Below are positions 8,962 through 16,730 of a DNA stretch of 64,000 nucleotides, one piece after another. How positions within the stretch are numbered: position 1 is the first letter of the stretch; each line of letters starts with the position of its first letter. The DNA lies in NCBI RefSeq assembly GCF_000025005.1, contig NC_013525.1, forward strand, positions 1,886,501-1,950,500, in the 5' to 3' direction. Under the pieces are notes generated by a model. The model had not been told where the DNA came from and did not search any database. It saw only the letters and a list, made by a program, of their open reading frames with translations. Position numbers and translations under genes: made by a program. The stretch is from Thermobaculum terrenum ATCC BAA-798 (lineage in GTDB: Bacteria > Chloroflexota > Chloroflexia > Thermobaculales > Thermobaculaceae).

Positions 8962-9411
8962 GTGAGATCCCAACCGATCGCCATCGACGTCCTCGACAGG
9001 GAGAGCTTCCTGCGATACGGGGAGACGATAGAGCTGGTGCAGCCCGACCTGGGCAAGCGGAGCCGTGGGGAGGACGACTACCAGGTTCTCACGCGCATCC
9101 CCAGCACGGGGTGGCGCCTGGCGCTGCACTGCGTGCGCGTTCGCTGGACGGACGTGCTCTACGTGTGCAACAACCGCAGGATCTTCACCCCGCAGTACGG
9201 CACGACGCTCATATGCGTGGCGCTGCCCCGAAGGACGGAGAACGTGCAGGTGTTCCTGCTGGACAGATCTGTGATGCTCAACTCCGAGATCCCGCATTGC
9301 CTCCTCACCCTCTCAGCGGAGTCCTGGGTCCAGGTAGGTGAGAGCTTCGACACGCAGGCCAGGGAGATCAAGCTGCGTCGAACGCTCGTGCCGGCGGTGC
9401 TGTGGCATTAG
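8962..9411 (+). CDS. Hypothetical protein, possibly ureidoglycolate-lyase/cupin-like
   Basis: From GTG 8962 the protein is 149 residues and begins VRSQPIAIDVLDRESFLRYG, then ETIEL. The F-xx-YG-x-x-I pattern recalls the start of ureidoglycolate lyase (AllA) cupins. The rest is beta-rich and has several arginines. No purine-catabolism genes are nearby, so the function is unproven. There is no ribosome site before the GTG, but the promoter places the transcript 5' end at this codon, suggesting leaderless translation. Its 3' end overlaps the plsY stop by four bases (convergent). Confidence 0.6.
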   Translation: MRSQPIAIDVLDRESFLRYGETIELVQPDLGKRSRGEDDYQVLTRIPSTGWRLALHCVRVRWTDVLYVCNNRRIFTPQYGTTLICVALPRRTENVQVFLLDRSVMLNSEIPHCLLTLSAESWVQVGESFDTQAREIKLRRTLVPAVLWH

Positions 9412-10004
9412 ATCCTTCTCTCCGTGCCCTGGAGGAGCCTCTGGATGTTGTCCTTGTGCATGGCGATGACCAGCAGGGCAGCCACCAGGGTGTAGACGAA
9501 GTACGCCCATGGTTCGTGCAGGAAGATCACCAGCAGCAGCACCACTATGGGGGCGAGGGCGCTGCCGGTCACCGACCCCAGGCTGATGTACCTGGAGATG
9601 ATCACCAGGGGGATACCCAGCACGGCCAGCACCAGCACCGCCAGTGGGACCATCACCAGGAGGGCGCCCATCCCGGTGGCCAGTCCCCTGCCACCTCTGA
9701 AGCCCAGGAACAGGGGCCAGGTGTGGCCGACGACTGCGAAGACGCCAGCTGCGGCCTGTGCCCAGTAGTTGGGTTCGGGCAGGAGCCACCGAGCGAGCAG
9801 CACCGCCAGGGCGCCCTTGGCGACGTCCATGAAGAGCACGAGGAAGAAGCCCTTCCACCCCACGAGCCTGCGGACGTTGGTGGCGCCCGTCTTGCCGGAG
9901 CCCACCGTGCGCACGTCCACTCCTGCCATCAGCCTGCCCACGATGTAGCCGTTGGGTATGGAGCCCAGAAGGTACCCGATAATGCAAGCAATGACTACGG
10001 ACAT
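9408..10004 (-). CDS. plsY: Glycerol-3-phosphate acyltransferase PlsY
   Basis: 198 residues, multi-span membrane enzyme. It shows the PlsY motifs GSIPNGYIVGRL, VGSGKTGATNVRRLVG and GHTWPLFLGFRGGRGLATG. It transfers an acyl group from acyl phosphate to glycerol 3-phosphate, the first step of phospholipid synthesis in most bacteria. It starts two bases after the der stop codon and is clearly in one operon with der. Confidence 0.97.
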   Translation of the reverse strand: MSVVIACIIGYLLGSIPNGYIVGRLMAGVDVRTVGSGKTGATNVRRLVGWKGFFLVLFMDVAKGALAVLLARWLLPEPNYWAQAAAGVFAVVGHTWPLFLGFRGGRGLATGMGALLVMVPLAVLVLAVLGIPLVIISRYISLGSVTGSALAPIVVLLLVIFLHEPWAYFVYTLVAALLVIAMHKDNIQRLLQGTERRI

Positions 10005-10006
10005 CT

Positions 10007-11353
10007 CTACGTCTCCTGTCTGCTGCGGAAGTACATCCTGATGGGAGTACCCTCAAAACCGTAGGCTTCCCGTATGCGATTCTCCAGATAGCGCTTGTAG
10101 CCGAACTGCACCTGCTTGGGATCGTTCACAAAGAAGACGAATGTGGGTGGCTTGACATCAGCCTGAGTGACGTAGTAGAACTTGAGCCACTTGCCGGGCT
10201 TGCTAGGAGGCTGGTGAGCGGCGACGGCGTCCCTCAGCAGGCGGTTGAGGGCGGCGGTGGTGATCCTGCGCTCCCTCTCCCTGGCGATCTTGAGGGCGGT
10301 CTCCACCAGCCCGGGGATGCCCTGGGAGTACTTGGCGGAGATGAACCTGACGGGTGCCCAGTCGACGAAGGGCATTCTCTCCCTGAGGTGGGCGACGTAT
10401 TCGTTGGCGGTGTTCTCGTCCTTCTCAACGAGGTCCCACTTATTGACGACCAGCACCAGCCCCTTGTACTCTTCCAGGACGTAGCCGGCGATGTGCTCAT
10501 CCTGGGCGGTGAGGCCCTCCTGAGCATCTATCAGCAGCAGCACGACGTCGCTGCGGCCGATGGCCCTGAGGGTCCTGAAGACGCTGTACTGTTCGATGCC
10601 GGACTCGACCTTGCCCCGACGCCGTATGCCGGCGGTGTCGATGAGCACTATGCGCTGGTCGCCCCACTGGATCTCCGTGTCCACGGGGTCGCGCGTGGTG
10701 CCGGGTACATCGCTGACTATGGCGCGCTCCTGCCCCAGGATGGCGTTGAGGAGCCGGCTCTTGCCGACGTTGGGCCTGCCGACGATGGCGATGCGCACGA
10801 CGGGGCCGGTCTCTTCCTCTTCCTCCTCTTCCTCGGGAGGGAGGAGCTCGACGACCCTGTCCAGGAGGGGGGTGATGCCCATGCCGTGGTAGGCGGAGAC
10901 GGGGATGGGATCGCCCATGCCGAGGGAGTAGAACTCCACGGCCTCGTACTCCCGCTGAGGGGAGTCGGCCTTGTTGACCGCCAGGATGGTGGGCTTGTTG
11001 GTGCGCCTGAGCAGGTCGGCTATCTCATAGTCCGAGGGGGTGGGCCCCGTCTTGACGTCGATCATGAAGACGATCAGGTCGGCCTCCCGTATGGCCTGCT
11101 CTGCCTGCTCGCGAACCATGCGGCGGATGGGGTCGGGCTCATCGGAGGATGAGTCGACGCTGGTCTCCAGGCCGCCGGTATCGACGATGGTGAAGGTCCT
11201 GCCGCGCCAGCTGACCTCGCCGTAGAGGCGGTCGCGCGTGGTGCCAGGCTCATCCTGCACTATCGCTGCCCTTTCCCCCAGCAGGCGGTTGAAGAAAGTT
11301 GACTTGCCGACGTTTGGTCTACCTACTATAGCTACGATTGGTTTTGCCGCCAT
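10007..11353 (-). CDS. der: Ribosome-associated GTPase Der (EngA)
   Basis: 448 residues with two tandem GTPase domains, each with GRPNVGKS (about residues 11-18 and again about 192-199) and later NKxD boxes (NKAD, NKWD). The domains are joined by an acidic linker of eight consecutive Glu, and the C-terminal KH-like domain ends the protein. It is required for assembly of the 50S subunit. It forms an operon with plsY. Confidence 0.98.
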   Translation of the reverse strand: MAAKPIVAIVGRPNVGKSTFFNRLLGERAAIVQDEPGTTRDRLYGEVSWRGRTFTIVDTGGLETSVDSSSDEPDPIRRMVREQAEQAIREADLIVFMIDVKTGPTPSDYEIADLLRRTNKPTILAVNKADSPQREYEAVEFYSLGMGDPIPVSAYHGMGITPLLDRVVELLPPEEEEEEEETGPVVRIAIVGRPNVGKSRLLNAILGQERAIVSDVPGTTRDPVDTEIQWGDQRIVLIDTAGIRRRGKVESGIEQYSVFRTLRAIGRSDVVLLLIDAQEGLTAQDEHIAGYVLEEYKGLVLVVNKWDLVEKDENTANEYVAHLRERMPFVDWAPVRFISAKYSQGIPGLVETALKIARERERRITTAALNRLLRDAVAAHQPPSKPGKWLKFYYVTQADVKPPTFVFFVNDPKQVQFGYKRYLENRIREAYGFEGTPIRMYFRSRQET

Positions 11354-11493
11354 TGAGCACCTGGTCTTTCGAAGTATTTTGGAAAACAGAGATACACTAA
11401 CTTGTCATTATACAAGAGAGAAGGCAGCGTTCTCTAGCCGGCGCCCCCGAGGCCTTCCAGGGCGTACCACGAAGCCCCCACCTTCTCCAGGTC

Positions 11494-11523
11494 TTTACAC
11501 GTATCGATTATATTTTCTATAAT
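11494..11523 (+). promoter_or_regulatory. Promoter of the HTH-primase pair
   Basis: TTTACA (11494-11499), 18 bp, TATAAT (11518-11523). A second AT-rich -10-like stretch (TATATAATAAT) lies at about 11554-11564, just before the AGGAGG ribosome site. Confidence 0.6.
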
Positions 11524-11570
11524 GCGCCTATCCAGTACATAGTAGAACATAATTATATAATAATAGGAGG

Positions 11571-11789
11571 ATGCTCGTGCAAAGACGGCTCTTGAAGGTT
11601 CCTGAGGTCGCCTCCTACCTGGGCATCAGCCGCGCCAAGGCTTGGGCCCTGGTCAACTCCGGATACCTGCCCTCGGTGCTCGTGCCCCCGAGATCTCGCA
11701 GGGTCCCGCTGGACGTCCTGGAGAACTGGGTGCAGCAGCAGCTCCAGAGTGCGCCGGCAAAGGAGGCGGCGGATGGCGATGCGGAGTAA
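11571..11789 (+). CDS. Excisionase-like helix-turn-helix DNA-binding protein
   Basis: 72 residues: LLKVPEVASYLGISRAKAWALVNSG followed by YLPSVLVPPRSRRVPLDVLENWV. This is the MerR-like HTH_17/excisionase fold (helix-turn-helix, wing with an RRVP-type strand, then a DVLENWV helix). Such proteins act as Xis factors or replication regulators on integrated elements. An ideal AGGAGG sits before the ATG. Its last 17 bases overlap the start of the primase gene, so translation is coupled. Confidence 0.85.
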   Translation: MLVQRRLLKVPEVASYLGISRAKAWALVNSGYLPSVLVPPRSRRVPLDVLENWVQQQLQSAPAKEAADGDAE

Positions 11790-13737
11790 TCCTGTCGACT
11801 CCTCCCGGGCGGACGCCCCGTTCCCCCAGCCACGCGGCGCAAGACATCAGAAGCAGCCCACAACCGACATCCGGCAGATCAAGTCGAAGCTGGACCTCGC
11901 GTCGCTCGTGGAGCGCCACGCGGGCGAGCTCCGAAGGGAGGGGGGCTACCTGAAGGCCCTTTGCCCCTTCCACAAGGAGAAGACTCCCAGCCTGGCGATA
12001 TACCCTTCGCGCCAGAGGTGGCAGTGCTTCGGCTGCGACCGCAAGGGGGACGTGATCGACTTCCTCGGGCACGTGCGCTTCAACGGCCTTTGGGACCGCA
12101 CCAACAGCTCGCAGTTCAAGGAGGTGCTGGCGGAGGCCACAAGGATCGCGGGCGAGCTCCCCACAAATTCCCGAATTCCCGATCCCTTAACAATCGGGAA
12201 TTCGGGAATTTCTCCCGCCGGCGAGAAGACCTACGAGCTGCGCGATCCTGCGGGGGCGCTGGTGGCCTACCACATCCGCGTGGAGAATCCCGAGGGTGTG
12301 AAGGTGTCCATGCCCTACAAGCTCCCCGACGGCTCGTGGGGCCTGGGCGACCTGCCGAAGGAATCGCTCCCCCTGTACCGCAGCCAGCATCTGGCGTCAT
12401 CCCCCGGGGCGACGATCGTCCTCACGGAGGGCGAGAAGGGAGCGGACGTGCTCTCGGAGCTCCTGCCACCGGAGAAGTACCTCGTGCTGGGCACAGCCTG
12501 TGGCTCAGCCACCACCCCGGGGGAGGAGGCTCTCAGGCCGATCCTGGGCAGGGAGGTCGTGCTCGTGCCCGACGCCGACGAGGGAGGCATCGCTCACATG
12601 CAGCGGATAGCCCTGCGCCTGCTGGAGATGGGCGCGCCCGAGGGCTCCGTCAAGATCCTGCTGGGGTACGACCTGGCGGACTACAGGGAGCCGCTGGAGA
12701 AGCTGCTGGCCCGCAAGGTGAAGACGGTCACTCCCGAGATGGCCACCAGGTGGCGGCAAGAGCGTATTCCCGAATTCCCGGTCCCTAAAGAATCGGGAAA
12801 TCGGGAACATCCCGGGTTCGTCCCCGTGTGGCTGCAGCCCGAGCCCCGGCCACGCGACTGGATCGTCGAGGACCTCATCCCCGAGGGGACGATCACCCTC
12901 CTGTACGGAGACGCGGGCACAGGCAAGAGCGCTTTTGCGACGGCGCTGGCGCTGCACGTGTGCACCGGCAGTCCTTTCCTGGGAAAGCAGACGATCGGCG
13001 GCCCAGTGGCGTACGTGGACACGGAGTTCGACGCGGAGGAGTTCGTCCGCAGGAGCTACGCGCTCTCCCGAGGCATGGGGCTGATGGGCCCGCCGGAGGG
13101 GATCTACTACCTGCGCACGCAGGGCTCCCTGACGGATCCTGCTGTGAGGGCACAGGTGGAGGCCTCGTGGGACTTCGCCCCCGCGATGGTGATCCTCGAC
13201 TCCCTGACGCTGGGGGCATACGAGTCGGACACGAAGGACGTGGCGGCAGTGGTGGAGATCCTGACCTGGCTGGAGGAGCTGCAGATAACGGCGCTGGTGC
13301 TGGATCACCACGCAAAACCCTCCCCGGGAGCCAACCTGAGCGACTACCGCCCCTACGGCTCCTTCGCCAAGCACGGCAAGGGCAGGCACGTGCTGCAGCT
13401 GCTGGCGGGAGAGGCCGGAGGCACCGCGGTGAGGGTGAGCAAGAGCAACCTGGCGCCCCGGGGACTGACGCTGGGCTTCAGTCTCCGCTGGGAGGGAGAC
13501 CAGATACTGCTGAGGGAGGAGCAGCTGGGGAGCGAGACGCTTGCGGGCGTGGAGCGCAACCTGCCGCGCTCGATGCAGGTGCTGATAGCGCTGGCACGCC
13601 ACCCCGAGGGAACAAGCGCCGAGGAGCTGGCCAAAGACCTGGAGATGGGCCAGAAGACGGTGCAGAACCACCTGTCGGTGCTGCGCTCGCTGGGGAAGGT
13701 GCAGCAGCTGGAGAGGGGGAGGTGGGTGGCAAAATAG
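11773..13737 (+). CDS. Mobile-element primase/TOPRIM/RecA-like ATPase replication protein
   Basis: 654 residues. The N-terminal CHC2 zinc finger has CPFH and CFGC (about residues 65-90). A TOPRIM domain has VLTEGEKGADVL and LVPDADEGG. A RecA/RepA-type ATPase has Walker A YGDAGTGKSAF and Walker B AMVILDSLTLG. A C-terminal winged helix (TSAEELAKDLEMGQKTVQNH) completes it. The protein should prime and unwind DNA for a plasmid, phage or integrative element. The start is ATG 11773 behind AGGAGG. Two 45-bp palindromic elements are inserted in frame: residues 132-146 lie between zinc finger and TOPRIM, and residues 332-345 lie between TOPRIM and ATPase. No integrase accompanies it. Confidence 0.9.
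   Translation: MAMRSNPVDSSRADAPFPQPRGARHQKQPTTDIRQIKSKLDLASLVERHAGELRREGGYLKALCPFHKEKTPSLAIYPSRQRWQCFGCDRKGDVIDFLGHVRFNGLWDRTNSSQFKEVLAEATRIAGELPTNSRIPDPLTIGNSGISPAGEKTYELRDPAGALVAYHIRVENPEGVKVSMPYKLPDGSWGLGDLPKESLPLYRSQHLASSPGATIVLTEGEKGADVLSELLPPEKYLVLGTACGSATTPGEEALRPILGREVVLVPDADEGGIAHMQRIALRLLEMGAPEGSVKILLGYDLADYREPLEKLLARKVKTVTPEMATRWRQERIPEFPVPKESGNREHPGFVPVWLQPEPRPRDWIVEDLIPEGTITLLYGDAGTGKSAFATALALHVCTGSPFLGKQTIGGPVAYVDTEFDAEEFVRRSYALSRGMGLMGPPEGIYYLRTQGSLTDPAVRAQVEASWDFAPAMVILDSLTLGAYESDTKDVAAVVEILTWLEELQITALVLDHHAKPSPGANLSDYRPYGSFAKHGKGRHVLQLLAGEAGGTAVRVSKSNLAPRGLTLGFSLRWEGDQILLREEQLGSETLAGVERNLPRSMQVLIALARHPEGTSAEELAKDLEMGQKTVQNHLSVLRSLGKVQQLERGRWVAK
12166..12210 (+). repeat. 45-bp palindromic element, copy 1, in frame inside the primase gene
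   Basis: AATTCCCGAATTCCCGAT and ATCGGGAATTCGGGAATT are perfect 18-bp arms around the 9-base loop CCCTTAACA. The 15 codons read NSRIPDPLTIGNSGI (residues 132-146), in the linker between zinc finger and TOPRIM. Confidence 0.95.
12766..12807 (+). repeat. 45-bp palindromic element, copy 2, in frame inside the primase gene
   Basis: Slightly worn copy with loop TCCCTAAAGA-type sequence. It is translated in a different reading frame from copy 1, as IPEFPVPKESGNRE (residues 332-345), between TOPRIM and ATPase. The change from TTAAC to TAAAG removes the stop codon that this frame would otherwise have. Confidence 0.93.
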
Positions 13738-13833
13738 CCCCACCCCCCTTTTATCCCCCCACCCCCTCCTCCTACCTCCTGACATGCCCTCAGCCCTCAT
13801 GTGGGGCACCAGCTCCAGTGCCCCAATTCCCGA

Positions 13834-13878
13834 AATTCCCGATTTCCCGGTCTCTTAACAATCGGGAATTCGGGAATT
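13834..13878 (+). repeat. 45-bp palindromic element, copy 3
   Basis: Arms start AATTCCCGATTTCCCG and end CGGGAATTCGGGAATT; loop TCTCTTAACA-type, forward orientation. No TTATG box; it lies within the composite repeat. Confidence 0.93.
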
Positions 13879-14229
13879 TCTCCCCGAGCCCCTGGAGGAG
13901 TGCCCCCTCCCCCCGCCCCCCTCCGGGGGACTGCCCCAGGCGGGGTGCCTCTCATGGAGAGTGGTCTCTCCAAGCCTCTCCTCTGGGTGATCTTCCACCA
14001 CGCAGTGGTGAGGGAGTCTTTGTCTCATGGAGAGGGACTCTCCAGACCTCTCCCTAGGGTGGATCACCCAGAGCTGGGTGTGTTAGGGATTCATGGAGAG
14101 GATCCTCTCATGCACTCCTCCTGGTGGAGGAGCACCACGCAGTGGCGAGGGGGGCTTCCTCTCATGGAGAGTGATCTCTCCAGACCTCTCCCTAGGGTGG
14201 ATCACCCAGGGCTGGGTGTGTTAGGGATT

Positions 14230-14317
14230 CATGGAGAGGAGGGGGACGGGAGTCGCCGCCCCTCCTGGGTCCCCGGACGATCATGGATCGTCTGGGGTTC
14301 CCCTCCTCCTCTCCATG
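14230..14317. repeat. Nested long hairpin within the composite repeat
   Basis: Outer arms CATGGAGAGGAGGGG and CCCCTCCTCCTCTCCATG enclose an inner hairpin CCGGACGATC-ATG-GATCGTCTGG. The inner hairpin is retained in all three composite copies and the outer pair in all three, suggesting that structure is conserved. Confidence 0.75.
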
Positions 14318-14734
14318 ACCTCACCTCCCCCCACAAAGCTGTGCCATGGTGCCATCCAGGGAGGTTGTGGAGAACATATGAGTGCTCTGAGGCGTCCTGC
14401 TCTGTCCCAGGGACCCCCTCTCCCCTAGCCCCTCTCCCACCACTGGAGAGGGGAACGCTGGGTGGTGTCCAGTGGACTGGGTCATAGAGTAGGGATCAGT
14501 GGAGTTTAGAAGGGTGGGGTGGGGATGGAGGTGGGTTGGGGAGGGGAGTGGGCTTGGGGTTGGATAAGGGTTGTGTCATGGAGGAGTTGGGGAGGCGGGA
14601 TGAGATTGGGGTGGGGTGGTGAGGGATGCGAGTCACTGCTCCCTGGAGGGGAAGAGAGCCAGAGGGGATCGCGGTGCAGAGTGAGTCCTGGAGGGGGTAG
14701 GGAGGCAATTTGGAAGGGAGTGAGTGTTATGGTA

Positions 14735-14779
14735 AATTCCCGATTTCCCGATCCCTTAACAATTGGGAAATCGGGAATT
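14735..14779 (+). repeat. 45-bp palindromic element, copy 4
   Basis: Forward orientation (loop CCCTTAACA), with the box TTATGGTA just upstream and AGTCATAAG just downstream. It marks the trailer side of CRISPR array 1. Confidence 0.93.
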
Positions 14780-14908
14780 AGTCATAAGTACTCCCTCTGC
14801 AGCAGGAGATGCCCCTTCCCCTGCTGCAGCCGCAAGCCACAACCCTCACACTCTGTATCCCGCGCAAGGGGAGGAAGGCACAGCTTGCCTCTCGCCGATC
14901 TCGAGCCC

Positions 14909-15669
14909 CGGTTCACCCCCACGCGTGTGGGGACAATTGGTGGCAGGCGCAGTACCTGGGCTCACAGCCCGGTTCACCCCCACGCGTGTGGGGACAATGC
15001 CTCGCGGATGCGGGCGTCGTCGTCACAGTACGGTTCACCCCCACGCGTGTGGGGACAATGTCTCGGGAGGTGCCCACACCCTGCCACGCCACGGTTCACC
15101 CCCACGCGTGTGGGGACAATGAGGGATTTCGCCTGCTCCCAGGTCGTGAGCTCGGTTCACCCCCACGCGTGTGGGGACAATGGGTCACCCTGCGCTTGGC
15201 CTTTGTCACGGCCGGTTCACCCCCACGCGTGTGGGGACAATACCATCGGTTGCCTCCAGGAGCGCACGGGGACCGGTTCACCCCCACGCGTGTGGGGACA
15301 ATGCGTTGCGGGTGAACCAGGTGCCCGGCCGGTCCGGTTCACCCCCACGCGTGTGGGGACAATAATCCCCACAGCTGACCGTGAGCTTCCGTGGACGGTT
15401 CACCCCCACGCGTGTGGGGACAATGATCCGGATCGTGATCGTGATGACCAAGCGCGCGGTTCACCCCCACGCGTGTGGGGACAATTCGCCAACTGCGTGA
15501 GCGCCACGACCGCCGCACGGTTCACCCCCACGCGTGTGGGGACAATTCAAGTGGATGTGGGACAAGCTCAAGGGTGTCCGGTTCACCCCCACGCGTGTGG
15601 GGACAATGCGCAGAGACCAACCATGAGAAGACGCGTAAGACGGTTCACCCCCACGCGTGTGGGGACAAT
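14909..15669 (-). CRISPR. CRISPR array 1 (type I-E-like repeats), 13 repeats and 12 spacers
   Basis: The 29-bp repeats start at 14909, 14970, 15031, 15092, 15153, 15213, 15274, 15335, 15396, 15457, 15518, 15579 and 15641, with spacers of 31-33 bp. Read in crRNA sense (minus strand) each repeat begins ATTGTCCCC, has a CACGCGTG centre and ends GGTGAACCG, like the E. coli I-E repeat. The leader is on the right. The four oldest spacers (14938-15152) also occur in array 2; eight leader-side spacers are unique. The frames reading FTPTRVGT are translated repeats, not proteins. No cas genes are in the window. Confidence 0.98.
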
Positions 15670-15816
15670 ACTTGCTAACTCCGCATTCTACCTGGGGGTT
15701 TAGTTTTAGATGCCCCGTTTGGTATCAGCCAGCTCCTACTCTACACCCCTCCGCCCAGGCTGTCAAGATACCCCCAAAACGTGTCCAGGTCCCCTCTATG
15801 AAAGGGCACAGCCCCT
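15670..15816 (-). promoter_or_regulatory. CRISPR array 1 leader
   Basis: The leader is nearly identical (inverted) to 38657-38803. It carries the same TTGACA-17-TAGAGT promoter on the minus strand, directing transcription left into the array. Confidence 0.8.
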
Positions 15817-15861
15817 AATTCCCGATTTCCCGATCACTTAAGAATCGGGAATTCGGGAAAA
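15817..15861 (+). repeat. 45-bp palindromic element, copy 5
   Basis: Loop CACTTAAGA; right arm ends AA instead of TT. It ends the duplicated CRISPR block on the leader side and corresponds to copy 16 in the inverted block, which sets its orientation. Confidence 0.88.
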
Positions 15862-16288
15862 AGGGGTTGGGGTCATTGATGTGGGTCGCAGGGGGGGCGT
15901 GGGTGGAGGGGGGAGGTGCTGTGGCCTGATCCGGGCTCTCCCCTGGGCATACCTTGCATGGTGTGGTCGAAAGAGGGGGGCTGCGCAGGGGCCGACATGC
16001 ATGGTGTTCTATTTTGTTCTAATATTGTGCCTCCCCGAGGGTGCCATGCGATGTGGGGTGTGTACCCTGAGGTCTTGGGGGGTGGAGGCCAGCCGTACCT
16101 GTCCGGGTGTAGTCCCGGGTGGGAAGTGGTGTAGGGGTGGCTCTATGGCCCGGAGGGTGTGGAGGCCCCGCAATTGGGGAGTGTCAGGGGGTGGCCTTTG
16201 GAAGGCCAGGGAAGCATATCTGCACCAGCGGTGCAGGCCAAAGGGCGGAGATGGTGCAGGGAGGAGCTATGCCCCTCCCTGGGATCAC
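15862..16288. other. Gene-free stretch right of CRISPR block A
   Basis: 427 bp, G-rich on the plus strand, with one short AT-rich island at about 16005-16025. I see no convincing ORF, RNA or repeat here beyond the preceding palindrome. Confidence 0.55.
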
Positions 16289-16585
16289 TTACTGCGCCTG
16301 GAACTCGTCGCCTGCCAGGTCCTCATCGTTGAACACCAGGCCGAGCTGGATGCCGTCCGGCGTCTCGATGAGGTCGATGGTGGAGCCGTCGAGCGCCTGG
16401 CTGACGTCCTCGGAGATGTGGAGCACCTCGTGTCCCTCGTGCTCGACCACCTGATCGCCCACCTGAGCTTTGCCGCTCACCAGGCCGATCTCGCCGGTGT
16501 TGAGCACCTCGAGACGGAGCACGTCGCCTTCGGCGACCTCCACGCCCTGCAGGATCTCCTTTGCTGCTGTGCTGACGTTGACCAT
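16289..16585 (-). CDS. HesB/IscA-fold protein lacking cysteine ligands
   Basis: 98 residues with the A-type carrier layout: an N-terminal VSTAAKEILQG helix, a beta-rich core (GEIGLVSGKAQVGDQVVEHEG) and a C-terminal SQALDGSTIDLIETPDG region matching the family's LDGxxIDY segment. A-type proteins bind Fe-S clusters through three cysteines; this protein has no cysteine at all, so it cannot act as a classical scaffold. AAGGAG stands before the ATG. A terminator (16627-16658) separates it from the MarR operon. The fold call is by eye and could be wrong. Confidence 0.6.
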   Translation of the reverse strand: MVNVSTAAKEILQGVEVAEGDVLRLEVLNTGEIGLVSGKAQVGDQVVEHEGHEVLHISEDVSQALDGSTIDLIETPDGIQLGLVFNDEDLAGDEFQAQ

Positions 16586-16626
16586 TAAGAACTCCTTTGT
16601 GTTGTCTTCTCTGTCGACCCGCTATA

Positions 16627-16658
16627 AAACAAATAAGCTCGGTCACAACGGGACCGAG
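16627..16658 (-). terminator. Rho-independent terminator after the MarR operon
   Basis: On the minus strand GCTCGGTC and GACCGAGC (16658-16636) form a perfect 8-bp stem followed by TTATTTGTTTT. A TATAAT-like box about 35 bases upstream could also make it an attenuator for the HesB-like gene. Confidence 0.75.
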
Positions 16659-16730
16659 CAACTCCCAGCGGCCTCGCCGTTGAGATTACTTATTATACAA
16701 CTTATCGCGGGGATATGCGAGACCCCTCGG

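Larger units (their letters stand above)
13787..14517 (+). repeat. Composite hairpin-rich repeat, copy A
   Basis: Nearly identical over long stretches to 31232-31897 and to the inverted copy at 40202-40816. It contains palindromic element copy 3, many CATGGAGAG/CTCTCCATG pairs, CACCACGCAGTGGTG, and a nested hairpin at 14230-14317. No ORF is conserved among the copies, so it is probably non-coding. Confidence 0.85.
13738..14908. other. Gene-free tract A, left of CRISPR array 1
   Basis: About 1.2 kb without a credible gene. It holds the first composite hairpin repeat, two palindromic elements and a purine-rich stretch (about 14510-14735) very rich in G on the plus strand. Confidence 0.8.

Noticed and set aside
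11961-12788. Alternative frames inside the primase gene (also 12505-13809 minus and 12828-14057 plus)
   Set aside because: The frame at 11773-13737 has zinc finger, TOPRIM, Walker and HTH motifs; the others are Arg/Gly/Pro-rich shadows.
14519-15703. Long open frame reading repeated FTPTRVGT / SPPRVWGQ / VHPHACGDN units across array 1, and similar frames at 38795-39543
   Set aside because: These are CRISPR repeats and spacers read as protein. The period is the 61-bp repeat unit, and the frames exist in three phases.
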